Shown one piece after another: positions 1-8,444 of a stretch of 64,000 nucleotides of DNA (position 1 is the stretch's first letter; each line of letters opens with the position of its first letter). The stretch is from contig CAMWQU010000005.1 of NCBI GenBank assembly GCA_947176535.1, forward strand, positions 1 through 64,000, given 5' to 3'. The DNA is from an uncultured Prevotellaceae bacterium (GTDB lineage: Bacteria; Bacteroidota; Bacteroidia; Bacteroidales; Bacteroidaceae). The position numbers were made by a program, and so were the translations under genes. The notes beneath the pieces were generated by a model. That model made no database searches. It had not been told where the DNA came from and saw nothing but the letters and a program-made list of their open reading frames with translations.

Positions 1-1
1 G

Positions 2-75
2 CGCTTCAGGATGGGCTTGAACCAACGACCCCCTGATTAACAGTCAGGTGCTCTAACCAACTGAGCTACTGAAGC
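2..75 (-). tRNA. tRNA-Asn (anticodon GTT)
   Basis: Read on the minus strand, this folds as a cloverleaf. A 7-bp acceptor stem (GCTTCAG with CTGAAGC) is followed by discriminator G, which suits Asn. The anticodon stem CCTGA/TCAGG encloses CTGTTAA, giving anticodon GTT, and a TTCAAGC T-loop is present. The T stem has one T:T mismatch. CCA is not encoded. A TACCTTTG promoter box lies 23 bases upstream. Confidence 0.96.
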
Positions 76-97
76 AGTTATTTCGTGAATGCAGGTG

Positions 98-105
98 CAA
101 AGGTA
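98..105 (-). promoter_or_regulatory. Bacteroidetes -7 box for tRNA-Asn
   Basis: TACCTTTG on the minus strand matches the Bacteroidetes primary-sigma -7 consensus TAnnTTTG and lies 23 bases before the mature 5' end of the tRNA. Confidence 0.7.
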
Positions 106-150
106 AGCATAAAAATGATAACGACAAAATAAAAAGTAAAAAAATATCAT

Positions 151-158
151 TATCTTTG
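151..158 (+). promoter_or_regulatory. -7 box for the PfkB kinase gene
   Basis: TATCTTTG matches TAnnTTTG and ends 17 bases before the ATG at 176, so the mRNA leader would be very short. Confidence 0.7.
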
Positions 159-175
159 CAAAAAAATATCTTACT

Positions 176-1159
176 ATGGACAAAATCATAGGAATTGGCA
201 ATGCTTTGGTGGATGTTTTGGTGCGTTTGGACAGTGACGAGGCACTGGAAAGATTGAATCTGCCCAAAGGCGGAATGACGCTTATCGACGACGAACGGCA
301 GCAACGGATTTCCGAAGAGTTGAAAACCCTACATCCTGCCCGGGCCACGGGAGGCAGTGCGGGAAATGCCATGTTGGCCTTGGCGAACTTGGGCGCGGAA
401 GTCGGTTTTGTCGGACGCGTCGGAGAAGATGACATGGGATGCTTTTTCCGGGACAACTGCTGGGAGGCGGGTATCGAAGCACGACTTATCGTCGGCGAGG
501 GGCACAGCGGTGTGGCCAACACGTTTATCACTCCCGATGCTGAACGCACGTTTGCTACTTATCTCGGTGTGGCGGGACAACTTGCGGCTGACGACATCAC
601 GCCCGAACTTCTCCGGGGCTACCGCTGGGTGCACATAGAAGGGTATCTAGTGCAGAACCATGCGCTCATCGACCGGATATGCCGCGTGGCCAAACAGTTG
701 GGGATGAAGACGAGCATCGACCTCGCAAGCTATAATATAATAAAGGATAATCTCGACTTCTTTCGTCGTTTGGTGGCGGAGTACATCGACGTCGTGTTTG
801 CCAACGAGGAAGAGAGTGCCGCTTTCACCGGCGGGAAGTCGCCGGAGGATGCTCTGGAGGAAATTGCCGGCATGGCGGAGATAGCCGTGGTGAAGTTGGG
901 CAAGCGGGGCGCAACGGCCTTGTGCAAGGGGTGCCGGAGGGCGGTTCCGGGCGAGAGCCGGGGCGTGGTGGACACGACGGCGGCCGGAGACTTCTTTGCC
1001 GGTGGATTCCTGTACGGCCTCACCCGAGGTGCTTCTCTGGAGCAATGCCTGCAACTGGGTTCGCTGCTCAGCCGGAACGTGATTCGGGTGGTGGGCACCC
1101 GGCTGTCGGAAGCGTGCTGGACAGAAATAAAATTAAATGTCAGACAAATTCTGCAATAA
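176..1159 (+). CDS. PfkB/ribokinase-family carbohydrate or nucleoside kinase
   Basis: 327 residues, the normal length for a PfkB-family sugar or nucleoside kinase, a cytosolic enzyme that phosphorylates a sugar-like hydroxyl with ATP. The N-terminal part has GIGNALVDVLVRLD and the glycine-rich GGSAGNAMLALANLG substrate-binding segment. The C-terminal signature DTTAAGDFFAGGFLYGL holds the anion-hole glycine and the catalytic Asp of the family's DTxGAGD motif, with A in place of the first G. Bacteroidetes homologues are often labelled adenosine kinase, but nothing visible here fixes the substrate. It has its own promoter and is followed after 28 bases by the S41 protease gene, which has a separate promoter-like box. 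Confidence 0.88.
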   Translation: MDKIIGIGNALVDVLVRLDSDEALERLNLPKGGMTLIDDERQQRISEELKTLHPARATGGSAGNAMLALANLGAEVGFVGRVGEDDMGCFFRDNCWEAGIEARLIVGEGHSGVANTFITPDAERTFATYLGVAGQLAADDITPELLRGYRWVHIEGYLVQNHALIDRICRVAKQLGMKTSIDLASYNIIKDNLDFFRRLVAEYIDVVFANEEESAAFTGGKSPEDALEEIAGMAEIAVVKLGKRGATALCKGCRRAVPGESRGVVDTTAAGDFFAGGFLYGLTRGASLEQCLQLGSLLSRNVIRVVGTRLSEACWTEIKLNVRQILQ

Positions 1160-1175
1160 TGTGGAGAAGATTTCG

Positions 1176-1183
1176 TAACTTCG
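1176..1183 (+). promoter_or_regulatory. Possible -7 box for the S41 protease gene
   Basis: TAACTTCG is one base off TAnnTTTG and sits only 4 bases before the ATG at 1188, which would make an almost leaderless mRNA. It may instead be a chance match, with readthrough from the PfkB gene. Confidence 0.35.
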
Positions 1184-1187
1184 CAGT

Positions 1188-2840
1188 ATGAAAAAAGTAT
1201 TATATCCCATTCTTTCCGTTATCGCTCTGCTTGTTGGCCTGCCGGCTGCGGCACAACGAAACGAGAGCCACAATGCCGAGATTGCCCGGCATTTGGAACT
1301 TTTCGACGACATCTATCGCCAGTTGGACATCTACTACGTGGACACGCTTTCGGCCGATACGGTCATTCGCTGGGCCATAAAGGCGATGCTCGATCACGTA
1401 GACCCTTTCACGCAGTATTATCCTGCGGACGACGATGAACTGCGGCAGATGGCTACCGGCAAATATGCAGGTATAGGCAGTCTGATTCGCTACAACCGGA
1501 AAGAGGAGCGCGCCATGGTGGTGGAGCCTTATGAGGGCACACCCAGTCAGTTGGCGGGTGTCAGGGCCGGAGACGTGATTCTGACCATCGACGGGAAAGA
1601 CGTGAAGAAGAAAATGACGGATGAGGTGAGCAGTATGCTGCGCGGCGAAGCAGGAACCAGTTTTGAACTGCGCGTCAAGCGCAGCGGTGAGGCCGAGCCG
1701 CTGACTTTCCGTCTGACCCGGCAGACCATCCAGTTGCCCTCTATTTCCTATTACGGAATGAAAGACGATGGCGTGGGCTACATCTGTCTGTCGAACTTCA
1801 CGACGGGGTCTGCCCTGGAGATGCGTCATGCTTACCAGAACCTGCAAAGCCGCGGGATGCAGAGCCTTGTTTTGGACTTGCGCGACAATCCCGGCGGTTC
1901 CATCGACGAGGCGATTCATATCGTGAACCTCTTTGTGGGCAAGGGGCAGAAGGTGGTATATACCAAAGGAAAGATGGCTTCCTCCAACCGCGACTACTAC
2001 ACCACGTCCGAACCGCTCGACACGGTGACGCCCATTGTGGTGCTCGTGAACGGCAGTTCCGCCTCGGCGGCCGAAATTCTGAGCGGAAGTCTGCAAGATA
2101 TGGATCGGGCGGTGGTCATGGGTTCCCGCACCTACGGTAAGGGACTTGTGCAGGCCATACATGATGTGAGCGACCGCGGCGACCTGAAAATCACCATCTC
2201 GCGGTATTACATTCCCAGCGGACGCTGTATTCAGGCTTACGACTACCGTCACCTGACCGGCGACGGGCGGGTGGGCACGGTGCCCGACTCGCTGACCCGC
2301 GTATTCCATACCCGGGGAGGGCGCGAGGTGCGCGACGGCGGCGGTATAAAACCCGACGTTGAGGCCCGTTTGGACAGCCTCAGTTCCATTGTCTATGACG
2401 TGGTGCAGAGTGATGAACTGCTGAACTTCGTTACGCAATACGCACTGGAGCATGACAGCATTGCCTCTCCCGCGGACTATGCGATGACGGATGAGGAATA
2501 CGCAGCTTTCGTGGCCTACATGGCGGAGAGCGGTTTCGAGAGCCACCGGCGGACAGACGATGTGCTGAAGCTCTTGCGCGAGGCCGCCCGTCTGGAGGGA
2601 TGTTACGACCGGGCGGAGAGCACGCTCGCACAGCTTGAGGAGGTGCTGAAAAGCGACCTTTCCGAGGAACTGATGCGTCTGCGTGAGGTGATTCGTCCGT
2701 ACATAGAGGACGAAATCGTCTGCCGCTACTACTACCAGCGTGGTCGGGCGGAGCATCTGTTGCTCAACGATACCGTGTTCGACCAGGCCGTGGAACTGCT
2801 GAAAGACAGAGAACAATACAATAAAATACTACATCCATGA
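1188..2840 (+). CDS. S41-family carboxy-terminal processing protease (CtpA-like), exported
   Basis: 550 residues. A signal peptide (about residues 1-22, ending PAAAQ) exports it to the periplasm. A PDZ domain follows (about 90-180: GIGSLIRYN, VVEPYEGTPSQLAGVRAGDVILTIDG). The S41 catalytic domain (about 195-400) carries the nucleophilic Ser in NGSSASAAEILSGSL and the general-base Lys in GSRTYGKGLVQ. The family trims C-termini of envelope proteins through a Ser-Lys dyad, with the PDZ domain recognising the substrate tail. The C-terminal 150 residues are helical and acidic, as in Bacteroidetes members. The stop codon overlaps the start of a small membrane-peptide gene (ATGA), so the two are probably translated together. 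Its substrate is unknown. Confidence 0.93.
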   Translation: MKKVLYPILSVIALLVGLPAAAQRNESHNAEIARHLELFDDIYRQLDIYYVDTLSADTVIRWAIKAMLDHVDPFTQYYPADDDELRQMATGKYAGIGSLIRYNRKEERAMVVEPYEGTPSQLAGVRAGDVILTIDGKDVKKKMTDEVSSMLRGEAGTSFELRVKRSGEAEPLTFRLTRQTIQLPSISYYGMKDDGVGYICLSNFTTGSALEMRHAYQNLQSRGMQSLVLDLRDNPGGSIDEAIHIVNLFVGKGQKVVYTKGKMASSNRDYYTTSEPLDTVTPIVVLVNGSSASAAEILSGSLQDMDRAVVMGSRTYGKGLVQAIHDVSDRGDLKITISRYYIPSGRCIQAYDYRHLTGDGRVGTVPDSLTRVFHTRGGREVRDGGGIKPDVEARLDSLSSIVYDVVQSDELLNFVTQYALEHDSIASPADYAMTDEEYAAFVAYMAESGFESHRRTDDVLKLLREAARLEGCYDRAESTLAQLEEVLKSDLSEELMRLREVIRPYIEDEIVCRYYYQRGRAEHLLLNDTVFDQAVELLKDREQYNKILHP

Positions 2841-2965
2841 GACGACGCAGAAATATCCGGACGGCCAACCGGGGCTTCCTGTACGGGATTGCCGCCCTGG
2901 CCATTATGGTGATGCTTATGGTGGGCCTGTTCCTGTATTGGGGAATGCCCCAGGGCACACAATAG
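2837..2965 (+). CDS. Small single-pass membrane protein, 42 residues
   Basis: This short frame starts with an ATG that overlaps the protease stop (ATGA), a classic translational-coupling layout. It begins MRRRRNIRTANRG, a strongly basic cytosolic segment, then a hydrophobic stretch (about residues 14-36, IAALAIMVMLMVGLFLYW), and ends GMPQGTQ. The positive-inside pattern predicts an inner-membrane protein with its C-terminus outside. I do not recognise a family. Its position suggests a partner or membrane tether for the S41 protease, which is inference only. Confidence 0.6.
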   Translation: MRRRRNIRTANRGFLYGIAALAIMVMLMVGLFLYWGMPQGTQ

Positions 2966-2997
2966 CGCGGCCTTCTCCGAGGCCTGCAACTCGTCCC

Positions 2998-3067
2998 CCC
3001 GAGGACGGGCTCTCGTCCATACGACGACTCGGCCTCGTCCCGCTATGGACGAGGGCCCGTCCTCGGG
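2998..3067. repeat. GGACGAG-family hairpin element, copy 1
   Basis: Arms 2998-3018 and 3047-3067 are complementary over 21 bases with one mismatch. The right arm can also pair with an inner arm at 3033-3040 (CCTCGTCC with GGACGAGG, loop cgctat). The core TCCCGCTATGGACGAG recurs near 18550 and, altered, near 52280. The element lies in the 290-base gap (2966-3255) between the small membrane peptide and rimP, and could end the upstream transcript. The rest of the gap is the rimP promoter and leader. Confidence 0.8.
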
Positions 3068-3186
3068 ACGTCGTTTTTCGGGCGTCTGTCGCGTTCGCAA
3101 TAGCGTCTTAAAGCTGCCTAATCGGTGCGGAGAAAATTTTTCTCACATTCTTCCGCCTAAAATTTGGAACTTAGCATACTTATTCG

Positions 3187-3194
3187 TATCTTTG
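3187..3194 (+). promoter_or_regulatory. -7 box of the rimP-nusA-infB operon
   Basis: TATCTTTG matches TAnnTTTG. It gives a leader of about 55-60 bases before rimP, long for this window, and that leader holds a hairpin. Confidence 0.75.
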
Positions 3195-3204
3195 CAGTGT
3201 TGAT

Positions 3205-3233
3205 AGTGAGGAGCCCGAAAGGTGTTCCTCACT
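3205..3233 (+). promoter_or_regulatory. Leader hairpin upstream of rimP
   Basis: A perfect 8-bp stem (3205-3212 with 3226-3233, AGTGAGGA/TCCTCACT) encloses a loop in which CC-GAAA-GG can form a GNRA-capped mini-stem. It begins about 11 bases after the -7 box, at or near the predicted 5' end of the mRNA, and may stabilise the transcript or serve control of the operon. Confidence 0.55.
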
Positions 3234-3255
3234 TCTGTTAATAAAACAAATACAA

Positions 3256-3723
3256 ATGATAGACAAAAAGTTTGTAGAGAACATCGTCAATGAGTGGTTG
3301 GCCGACAAGGATTACTTCCTGGTGGAAGTGTCGGTCAGTGCCGATGATTGCATTGTGGTGACTATCGATCACGCCGAGGGTGTGTGGATTGAAGATTGTG
3401 CCGAACTGAGTCGCTTTATCGAAAAGCACTTCGACCGCGAGCAGGAAGATTTCGAACTGGAGGTCGGCAGTGCCGGTCTCGGTCAGCCGTTCCGTGTGCT
3501 CAAGCAGTACGAAATCCACATTGGCAAGATGGTGGAAACCCAGACCCGGGACGGACACCGCTATCAGGGTCAGCTTGTGGCCGTGGATGAAGCCGGCTTC
3601 GACATGGAAGTCGAGCAGAAAGTGAAACCCGAAGGAGCCAAGCGGGCCAAACGGGTGCTTGTGGGTATGCACTTCACCTTCGACGAGGTGGCTTATACGA
3701 AATACCTTATCAAGGCGAAGTGA
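3256..3723 (+). CDS. rimP: Ribosome maturation factor RimP
   Basis: 155 residues, the usual size. RimP binds the free 30S subunit and helps its assembly in the cytosol. The N-terminal alpha/beta domain (DYFLVEVSVSADDCIVVTIDHAEGVWIEDCAELSRFIEKHFD) and the family's EVGSAGLGQPFR segment (usually EVSSPGLDRPL) are both recognisable, and a small SH3-like C-terminal domain follows (GHRYQGQLVAVDEAGFDMEVE). It is the first gene of the conserved rimP-nusA-infB cluster and is followed after 43 bases by nusA. Confidence 0.93.
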   Translation: MIDKKFVENIVNEWLADKDYFLVEVSVSADDCIVVTIDHAEGVWIEDCAELSRFIEKHFDREQEDFELEVGSAGLGQPFRVLKQYEIHIGKMVETQTRDGHRYQGQLVAVDEAGFDMEVEQKVKPEGAKRAKRVLVGMHFTFDEVAYTKYLIKAK

Positions 3724-3766
3724 GTGCAGGGAAAAACAACGATTAAAACTAAAGAAAAGAATATAT

Positions 3767-5029
3767 ATGGCAACAAAAAAAGCATCGGAAGGAGTGAATC
3801 TGATAGACTCTTTCGCGGAATTTAAGGAAATGAAGAATATCGACCGGGCTACACTGGTCAGCGTCCTTGAGGAGTGCTTCCGTAGTGTCATCGCCAAAAC
3901 GTATGGTTCCGACGACAACTATGATGTAATCGTGAATCCCGACAAAGGCGATTTCGAGATTTATCATAACCGCACGGTCGTGGAAGACGGTGACGTGAAA
4001 GACCCTCAGCGCGAGATTAGTCTGAGTGATGCCCGTAAGATTGAGGACGACTATGAGGTGGGCGAGGAAGTGAGCCAGCAGGTGGACTTCCTGTCGTTCG
4101 GCAGACGCTCCATTCTTACGCTGCGTCAGACGCTGGCTAGCCGCATTCTGGAGCTGGAACATGATACGCTGTACAACCAATATAAGGATCGCGTGGGCGA
4201 AATTGTCAGTGGCGAGGTCTATCAGGTGTGGAAGCGTGAATTGCTGCTCCTCGACGACGAAGGAAACGAACTTCTGCTTGGCCGGCAGGATCAGATTCCC
4301 GGCGATTTCTTCCGTAAGGGTGAGACCGTGCGCGCCGTCATCAGCCGTGTAGATAATGCCAACGGCAATCCCAAAATCTATGTCAGCCGCACCAGTCCCG
4401 ACTTCCTCAAGCGTCTGCTGGAGGCCGAGGTGCCTGAGATAAACGACGGTCTGATTACCGTGCATCGTGTGGCCCGCATCCCCGGCGAACGCGCCAAGGT
4501 GGCCGTGGAGAGCTACGACGAACGCATCGACCCGGTAGGTGCCTGTGTGGGTGTCAAGGGTAGCCGTGTGCACGGCATTGTGCGTGAACTGCGCGGTGAG
4601 AACATCGACGTGCTCAACTATACGGCCAATCCGCAACTCTTCATCACGCGCGCTTTGAGTCCTGCCAACGTCAATCGGGTGGAACTGAATGAAGAGACCC
4701 GGAAAGCCGAAGTGTTCCTGAATCCCGATCAGGTCAGTCTGGCCATCGGTAAGGGAGGTGCCAACATCAAACTGGCTTCCATGCTGACCGGTTTTACTAT
4801 TGACGTCTTCCGCGAACTGGATGAAGAGGAGGACGATGTTCAGCTCGACGAGTTTACCGATGAAATAGAGCCCTGGGTGATTGAGGAACTGAAAAAGATA
4901 GGTCTGACAACGGCCCGTCAGGTGCTTAATGCTCCGCGCGAGTTGATTATCAAGGAAGCCGACCTTGAAGAAGAAACTGTCGATGAAACTTTGCGCATCC
5001 TTGCCGCCGAGTTCGAAGAGAACGAATAA
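3767..5029 (+). CDS. nusA: Transcription termination/antitermination protein NusA
   Basis: 420 residues from the ATG at 3767 (MATKKASEGVNLIDSF); the frame is open further upstream but that part overlaps rimP. NusA binds RNA polymerase and nascent RNA and controls pausing and termination. Visible domains are the N-terminal polymerase-binding domain (about 1-130), an S1 domain (about 135-200, GEIVSGEVYQVWKRELLL), and two KH domains (about 215-345) with VGVKGSRVHGIVRELRGENIDV and LAIGKGGANIKLASMLTG. A short acidic C-terminus follows, without the extra repeats found in some proteobacterial NusA. It lies between rimP and infB, as in most bacteria. Confidence 0.95.
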   Translation: MATKKASEGVNLIDSFAEFKEMKNIDRATLVSVLEECFRSVIAKTYGSDDNYDVIVNPDKGDFEIYHNRTVVEDGDVKDPQREISLSDARKIEDDYEVGEEVSQQVDFLSFGRRSILTLRQTLASRILELEHDTLYNQYKDRVGEIVSGEVYQVWKRELLLLDDEGNELLLGRQDQIPGDFFRKGETVRAVISRVDNANGNPKIYVSRTSPDFLKRLLEAEVPEINDGLITVHRVARIPGERAKVAVESYDERIDPVGACVGVKGSRVHGIVRELRGENIDVLNYTANPQLFITRALSPANVNRVELNEETRKAEVFLNPDQVSLAIGKGGANIKLASMLTGFTIDVFRELDEEEDDVQLDEFTDEIEPWVIEELKKIGLTTARQVLNAPRELIIKEADLEEETVDETLRILAAEFEENE

Positions 5030-5133
5030 GTAATGAAATAGAGAATAGAGGATTAGAAATTAGAGTTTGATACCCAAAGCCACTAATCCCGATACCGACA
5101 ATACCTAATTTTTAATCCTTAATCCTAAGAAAA

Positions 5134-7926
5134 ATGAGTATAAGGCTAAATAAAGCAACTAAAGAATGTAACGTGGGCCTGCAGACTGTGGTTGAGTATC
5201 TGCAGAAAAAAGGCTTTGCTGACGTGGAAGCCAATCCCAATAGTCGTATTACGGACGAACAGTATGAGATGTTGCTCAAAGAGTTTGCTCCGGATAAAAC
5301 GCTTCGTAAGAATGCTACGGAGATGCAGCAGCAACGTCAGAGCACCAAAGAAAAGGAGAAAGAACGCCGTCGCGAGGAAGTGCTCGCAGAGACAACGACC
5401 GTAAATGTGACCACGCCTAAGGTCGTGGGCAAAATTGATTTGAACAAGCCCAAAAGCAAGCCGCAGCCCAAACCACAACCTGCGCCTGCACCTCAGGAGA
5501 AACCGCAGCCTGTCCCCGCACCGGAGGTGAAGCCTGCGGAGAAAGTGCCTGTTAAGGAGCATAAAGAGAACGTCCAGGCGGCTCCCGCGCCGGCGGCAAA
5601 GCCGAAGGCGGAGCCTCAGAAAGAGGTGGCACCTCAGCCGAAACCGACGCCTTCGCCGAAGAAAGAGAAACCTGCCATCGGTGATGTTTCGGAGGATGGA
5701 GTGTTCCGTCTGAAGAAGGAAGCTACGGCAACACCTACGCTTACCGTGCTCGGACGTGTGGATCTCTCGTCCATGAACCAGAGTACACGTCCCAAGAAGA
5801 AAACCAAAGAGGAGAAGCGTAAAGAACGCGAAGAGAAGCAGGGTAAGCAGAAGCGCGCCCGCATCGGTCAGCAGCGTGTGGACGTAAATGCTGTGGCCAA
5901 TCAGCAGAGCGGCGGAAACAATCAGAACCGCCCCAAGCAGCAGAATAACAACAACCAGCAGGGGCAGAACAAGAAGAAAAAGAAGAATCAGCCCAAGCAG
6001 ACCGTCCTGCCGCAGGAGGTGAGCGACGAGGAAGTTGCCAAGCAGGTAAGAGAGACGCTGGCCCGGCTGACGTCGAAGGATAACAAACTGGGTAAGGGTG
6101 CCAAGTACCGTCGCGAGAAGCGCGATGCCATCCGTCAGGGCATGGAGGAGGAAATCGAACAGATGGCAGCCGAAAGCAAGGTGCTGAAGCTGACAGAGTT
6201 CGTTACGGCCAACGAATTGGCAACGATGATGAATGTGCCCGTGACGAAGATTATCGGCACGTGTATGTCGATTGGTATCATGGTCAGCATCAACCAGCGC
6301 ATGGATGCCGAAACGATAAACCTCATTGCCGAGGAATACGGCTTCACCACCGAGTACGTCAGTGCAGAGGTAAGCGAGGCCGTTGTGGAAGTGGAGGACA
6401 GCGAAGAAGAGTTGCAGCCCCGCGCTCCCATCGTTACGGTGATGGGCCATGTAGACCATGGTAAGACCTCTTTGCTCGACTATATCCGTCAGACCAACGT
6501 TATCGCCGGAGAGGCCGGTGGCATTACGCAGCATATCGGTGCCTATAACGTGAAACTTGAAGACGGCCGGCATGTCACATTCCTCGATACTCCGGGACAC
6601 GAGGCTTTCACCGCCATGCGTGCCCGTGGTGCTCAGGTTACCGACATTGCCATCATCATTGTGGCAGCCGATGACGACATCATGCCGCAGACCAAGGAAG
6701 CTATCAATCATGCCATGGCAGCCAATGTACCCATTGTGTTTGCCATCAATAAGATAGATAAGCCTGCCGCCAATCCCGAAAAGATTAAGGAGCATCTGGC
6801 TAACATGAACTTCCTTGTCGAAGACTGGGGTGGTAAATATCAGAGCCAGGACATCAGTGCGAAGAAGGGTATCGGTGTGAATGAACTGTTGGAGAAAGTG
6901 CTCCTTGAGGCCGAAATGCTTGATTTGAAAGCCAATCCCAACCGCAAGGGTATGGGAACGATCATTGAGTCTTCGTTGGACAAGGGTCGCGGCTACGTGG
7001 CAACCGTGCTTTGCAGCAACGGTACGCTGCGTGTGGGCGACATCATGCTGGCCGGCACCAACTTCGGCCGCGTGAAAGCCATGTTCAACGAACGTGGCCA
7101 ACGTGTCAAGGAGATTGGACCCGCACAGGCGGCTACGATACTGGGTCTGAACGGTGCACCGACGGCCGGTGATGCTTTCCATGTGATGGACAGCGACCAG
7201 GAGGCCCGCGAGATTGCCAACAAACGCGAACAACTGGCTCGCGAACAAGGCTTGCGCACGATGAAGCGTGTCGATTTGAACGAAATCGGCCGTCGTATCG
7301 CTTTGGGTAACTTCAAGGAACTGAATGTTATCGTCAAGGGTGACGTGGACGGTTCTATCGAGGCCTTGAGTGATTCGCTGCTGAAGCTCTCCACCGAGAA
7401 GATACAGGTTAATGTCATACAGAAGAGCGTAGGACAGATTAGCGAGAACGATGTCAATCTGGCTGCCGCTTCGGATGCCATCATCGTGGCTTTCCAGGTT
7501 CGTCCTTCGGCCGCTGCCCGCAAACTGGCGGAACAGGAGGGTGTGGACATCCGCACATACAGCGTCATCTACGATGCTATTGAAGAGATTCGCGACGCCA
7601 TGGAGGGCATGCTTTCGCCCGAAATCAAGGAGGAAGTCACCGCTCAGGTGGAAGTCCGTCAGGTTTACCACATCTCGAAAGTGGGTACCGTGGCCGGTGC
7701 TTACGTCATCGAGGGAAAGGTCAGCCGTACAAACAAGGCCCGTGTCATACGCGACGGTATTGTTGTCTACACCGGCGAAATCAATGCCCTGAAACGATTT
7801 AAGGACGATGTGAAGGAGGTTACGACCAACTTCGAGTGCGGTATTTCCATAGTCAATTACAACGACCTGAAAGAGGGCGATATTATTGAAACGTTCCAGG
7901 AAATCGAAATTAAAGCAAAACTTTGA
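5134..7926 (+). CDS. infB: Translation initiation factor IF-2
   Basis: 930 residues. IF-2 is the GTPase that places initiator tRNA on the 30S subunit and promotes subunit joining. The N-terminus has a small IF2_N-type helix domain, then a long low-complexity linker (about 95-320) rich in Pro, Lys, Glu, Ala and Gln, including PKPQPAPAP and NNNNQQGQ runs. The G domain starts near residue 430: G1 [10 protein letters not shown]2 region [10 protein letters not shown]3 DTPGHEAF, G4 NKID. Domains II-IV follow with the [11 protein letters not shown] segment. Long charged linkers are normal in Bacteroidetes IF-2. A 104-base gap separates it from nusA. Confidence 0.97.
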   Translation: MSIRLNKATKECNVGLQTVVEYLQKKGFADVEANPNSRITDEQYEMLLKEFAPDKTLRKNATEMQQQRQSTKEKEKERRREEVLAETTTVNVTTPKVVGKIDLNKPKSKPQPKPQPAPAPQEKPQPVPAPEVKPAEKVPVKEHKENVQAAPAPAAKPKAEPQKEVAPQPKPTPSPKKEKPAIGDVSEDGVFRLKKEATATPTLTVLGRVDLSSMNQSTRPKKKTKEEKRKEREEKQGKQKRARIGQQRVDVNAVANQQSGGNNQNRPKQQNNNNQQGQNKKKKKNQPKQTVLPQEVSDEEVAKQVRETLARLTSKDNKLGKGAKYRREKRDAIRQGMEEEIEQMAAESKVLKLTEFVTANELATMMNVPVTKIIGTCMSIGIMVSINQRMDAETINLIAEEYGFTTEYVSAEVSEAVVEVEDSEEELQPRAPIVTVMGHVDHGKTSLLDYIRQTNVIAGEAGGITQHIGAYNVKLEDGRHVTFLDTPGHEAFTAMRARGAQVTDIAIIIVAADDDIMPQTKEAINHAMAANVPIVFAINKIDKPAANPEKIKEHLANMNFLVEDWGGKYQSQDISAKKGIGVNELLEKVLLEAEMLDLKANPNRKGMGTIIESSLDKGRGYVATVLCSNGTLRVGDIMLAGTNFGRVKAMFNERGQRVKEIGPAQAATILGLNGAPTAGDAFHVMDSDQEAREIANKREQLAREQGLRTMKRVDLNEIGRRIALGNFKELNVIVKGDVDGSIEALSDSLLKLSTEKIQVNVIQKSVGQISENDVNLAAASDAIIVAFQVRPSAAARKLAEQEGVDIRTYSVIYDAIEEIRDAMEGMLSPEIKEEVTAQVEVRQVYHISKVGTVAGAYVIEGKVSRTNKARVIRDGIVVYTGEINALKRFKDDVKEVTTNFECGISIVNYNDLKEGDIIETFQEIEIKAKL

Positions 7927-7938
7927 TACACCCGCAAT

Positions 7939-8010
7939 ACGGATTACGCAGATCAGCGATAGGCTCACGAACGGGCCGGGATTCTTGGCTGCGTAATCCG
8001 TTTCTCTTTT
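7939..8010 (+). terminator. Inverted repeat with T-rich tail between infB and cvpA
   Basis: Perfect 13-base arms (ACGGATTACGCAG at 7939-7951, CTGCGTAATCCGT at 7989-8001) flank a 37-base loop, and ttctctttt follows. It could partly terminate infB-operon transcripts, but the loop is long and cvpA-sufB lie immediately downstream, so partial readthrough or RNA processing is as likely. Confidence 0.45.
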
Positions 8011-8017
8011 GAGAAAG

Positions 8018-8443
8018 ATGAAAGAGCTATTATGTCTTATAGTTCTGTTCCTCGGAGCACTCCGTGGTTGGCAGAACGGTTTGGTGAAGGAAATCATTTC
8101 CTTTGTCGGCATCTTTCTGGGATTCTGTCTAGCCTACTACGCTTATCGGCAGATGGATGTCGGGACATTGGGCTTTCTGATAATCTGGGTACTTGTCCCT
8201 CTGCTCCTCGGTGCTTTGGCTTGCCTCATTACGAAACTGCTTGACGGCATCCTCATTGTGGGCACGCTCAATAAACTGCTCGGGGCAGCGGCCGGATTCC
8301 TCAAATGCACTTTCCTGCTGGGATGTATCATGTTGGCTATTGATTACGTGCGCGACGCGGAGGCACAGTTGGAACGAAGCTCTCTGTTGGAGATGCTGGA
8401 GACGGTGCCCGACTGTCTGTTTCCCTACATAAACAAGGAATAG
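8018..8443 (+). CDS. CvpA family membrane protein
   Basis: 141 residues from the ATG at 8018; a TTG nine bases earlier is also possible. Four hydrophobic segments (about 1-20, 23-42, 50-75, 88-110) match the CvpA family of inner-membrane proteins, linked to colicin V production in E. coli and to envelope homeostasis elsewhere. The [23 protein letters not shown] segment, with its Gly-x-x-Gly-Leu-x-Arg/Lys-like core, is typical of the family start. One base separates its stop from the sufB start, so the genes are co-translated. A cvpA gene between infB and suf genes is, to my recollection, common in Bacteroidales. Confidence 0.8.
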   Translation: MKELLCLIVLFLGALRGWQNGLVKEIISFVGIFLGFCLAYYAYRQMDVGTLGFLIIWVLVPLLLGALACLITKLLDGILIVGTLNKLLGAAAGFLKCTFLLGCIMLAIDYVRDAEAQLERSSLLEMLETVPDCLFPYINKE

Positions 8444-8444
8444 A

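Noticed and set aside
5146-8112. A 988-codon open frame antisense to infB
   Set aside because: It lies exactly over the certain infB gene, its translation has no recognisable motif, and long antisense frames are expected from the codon bias here.
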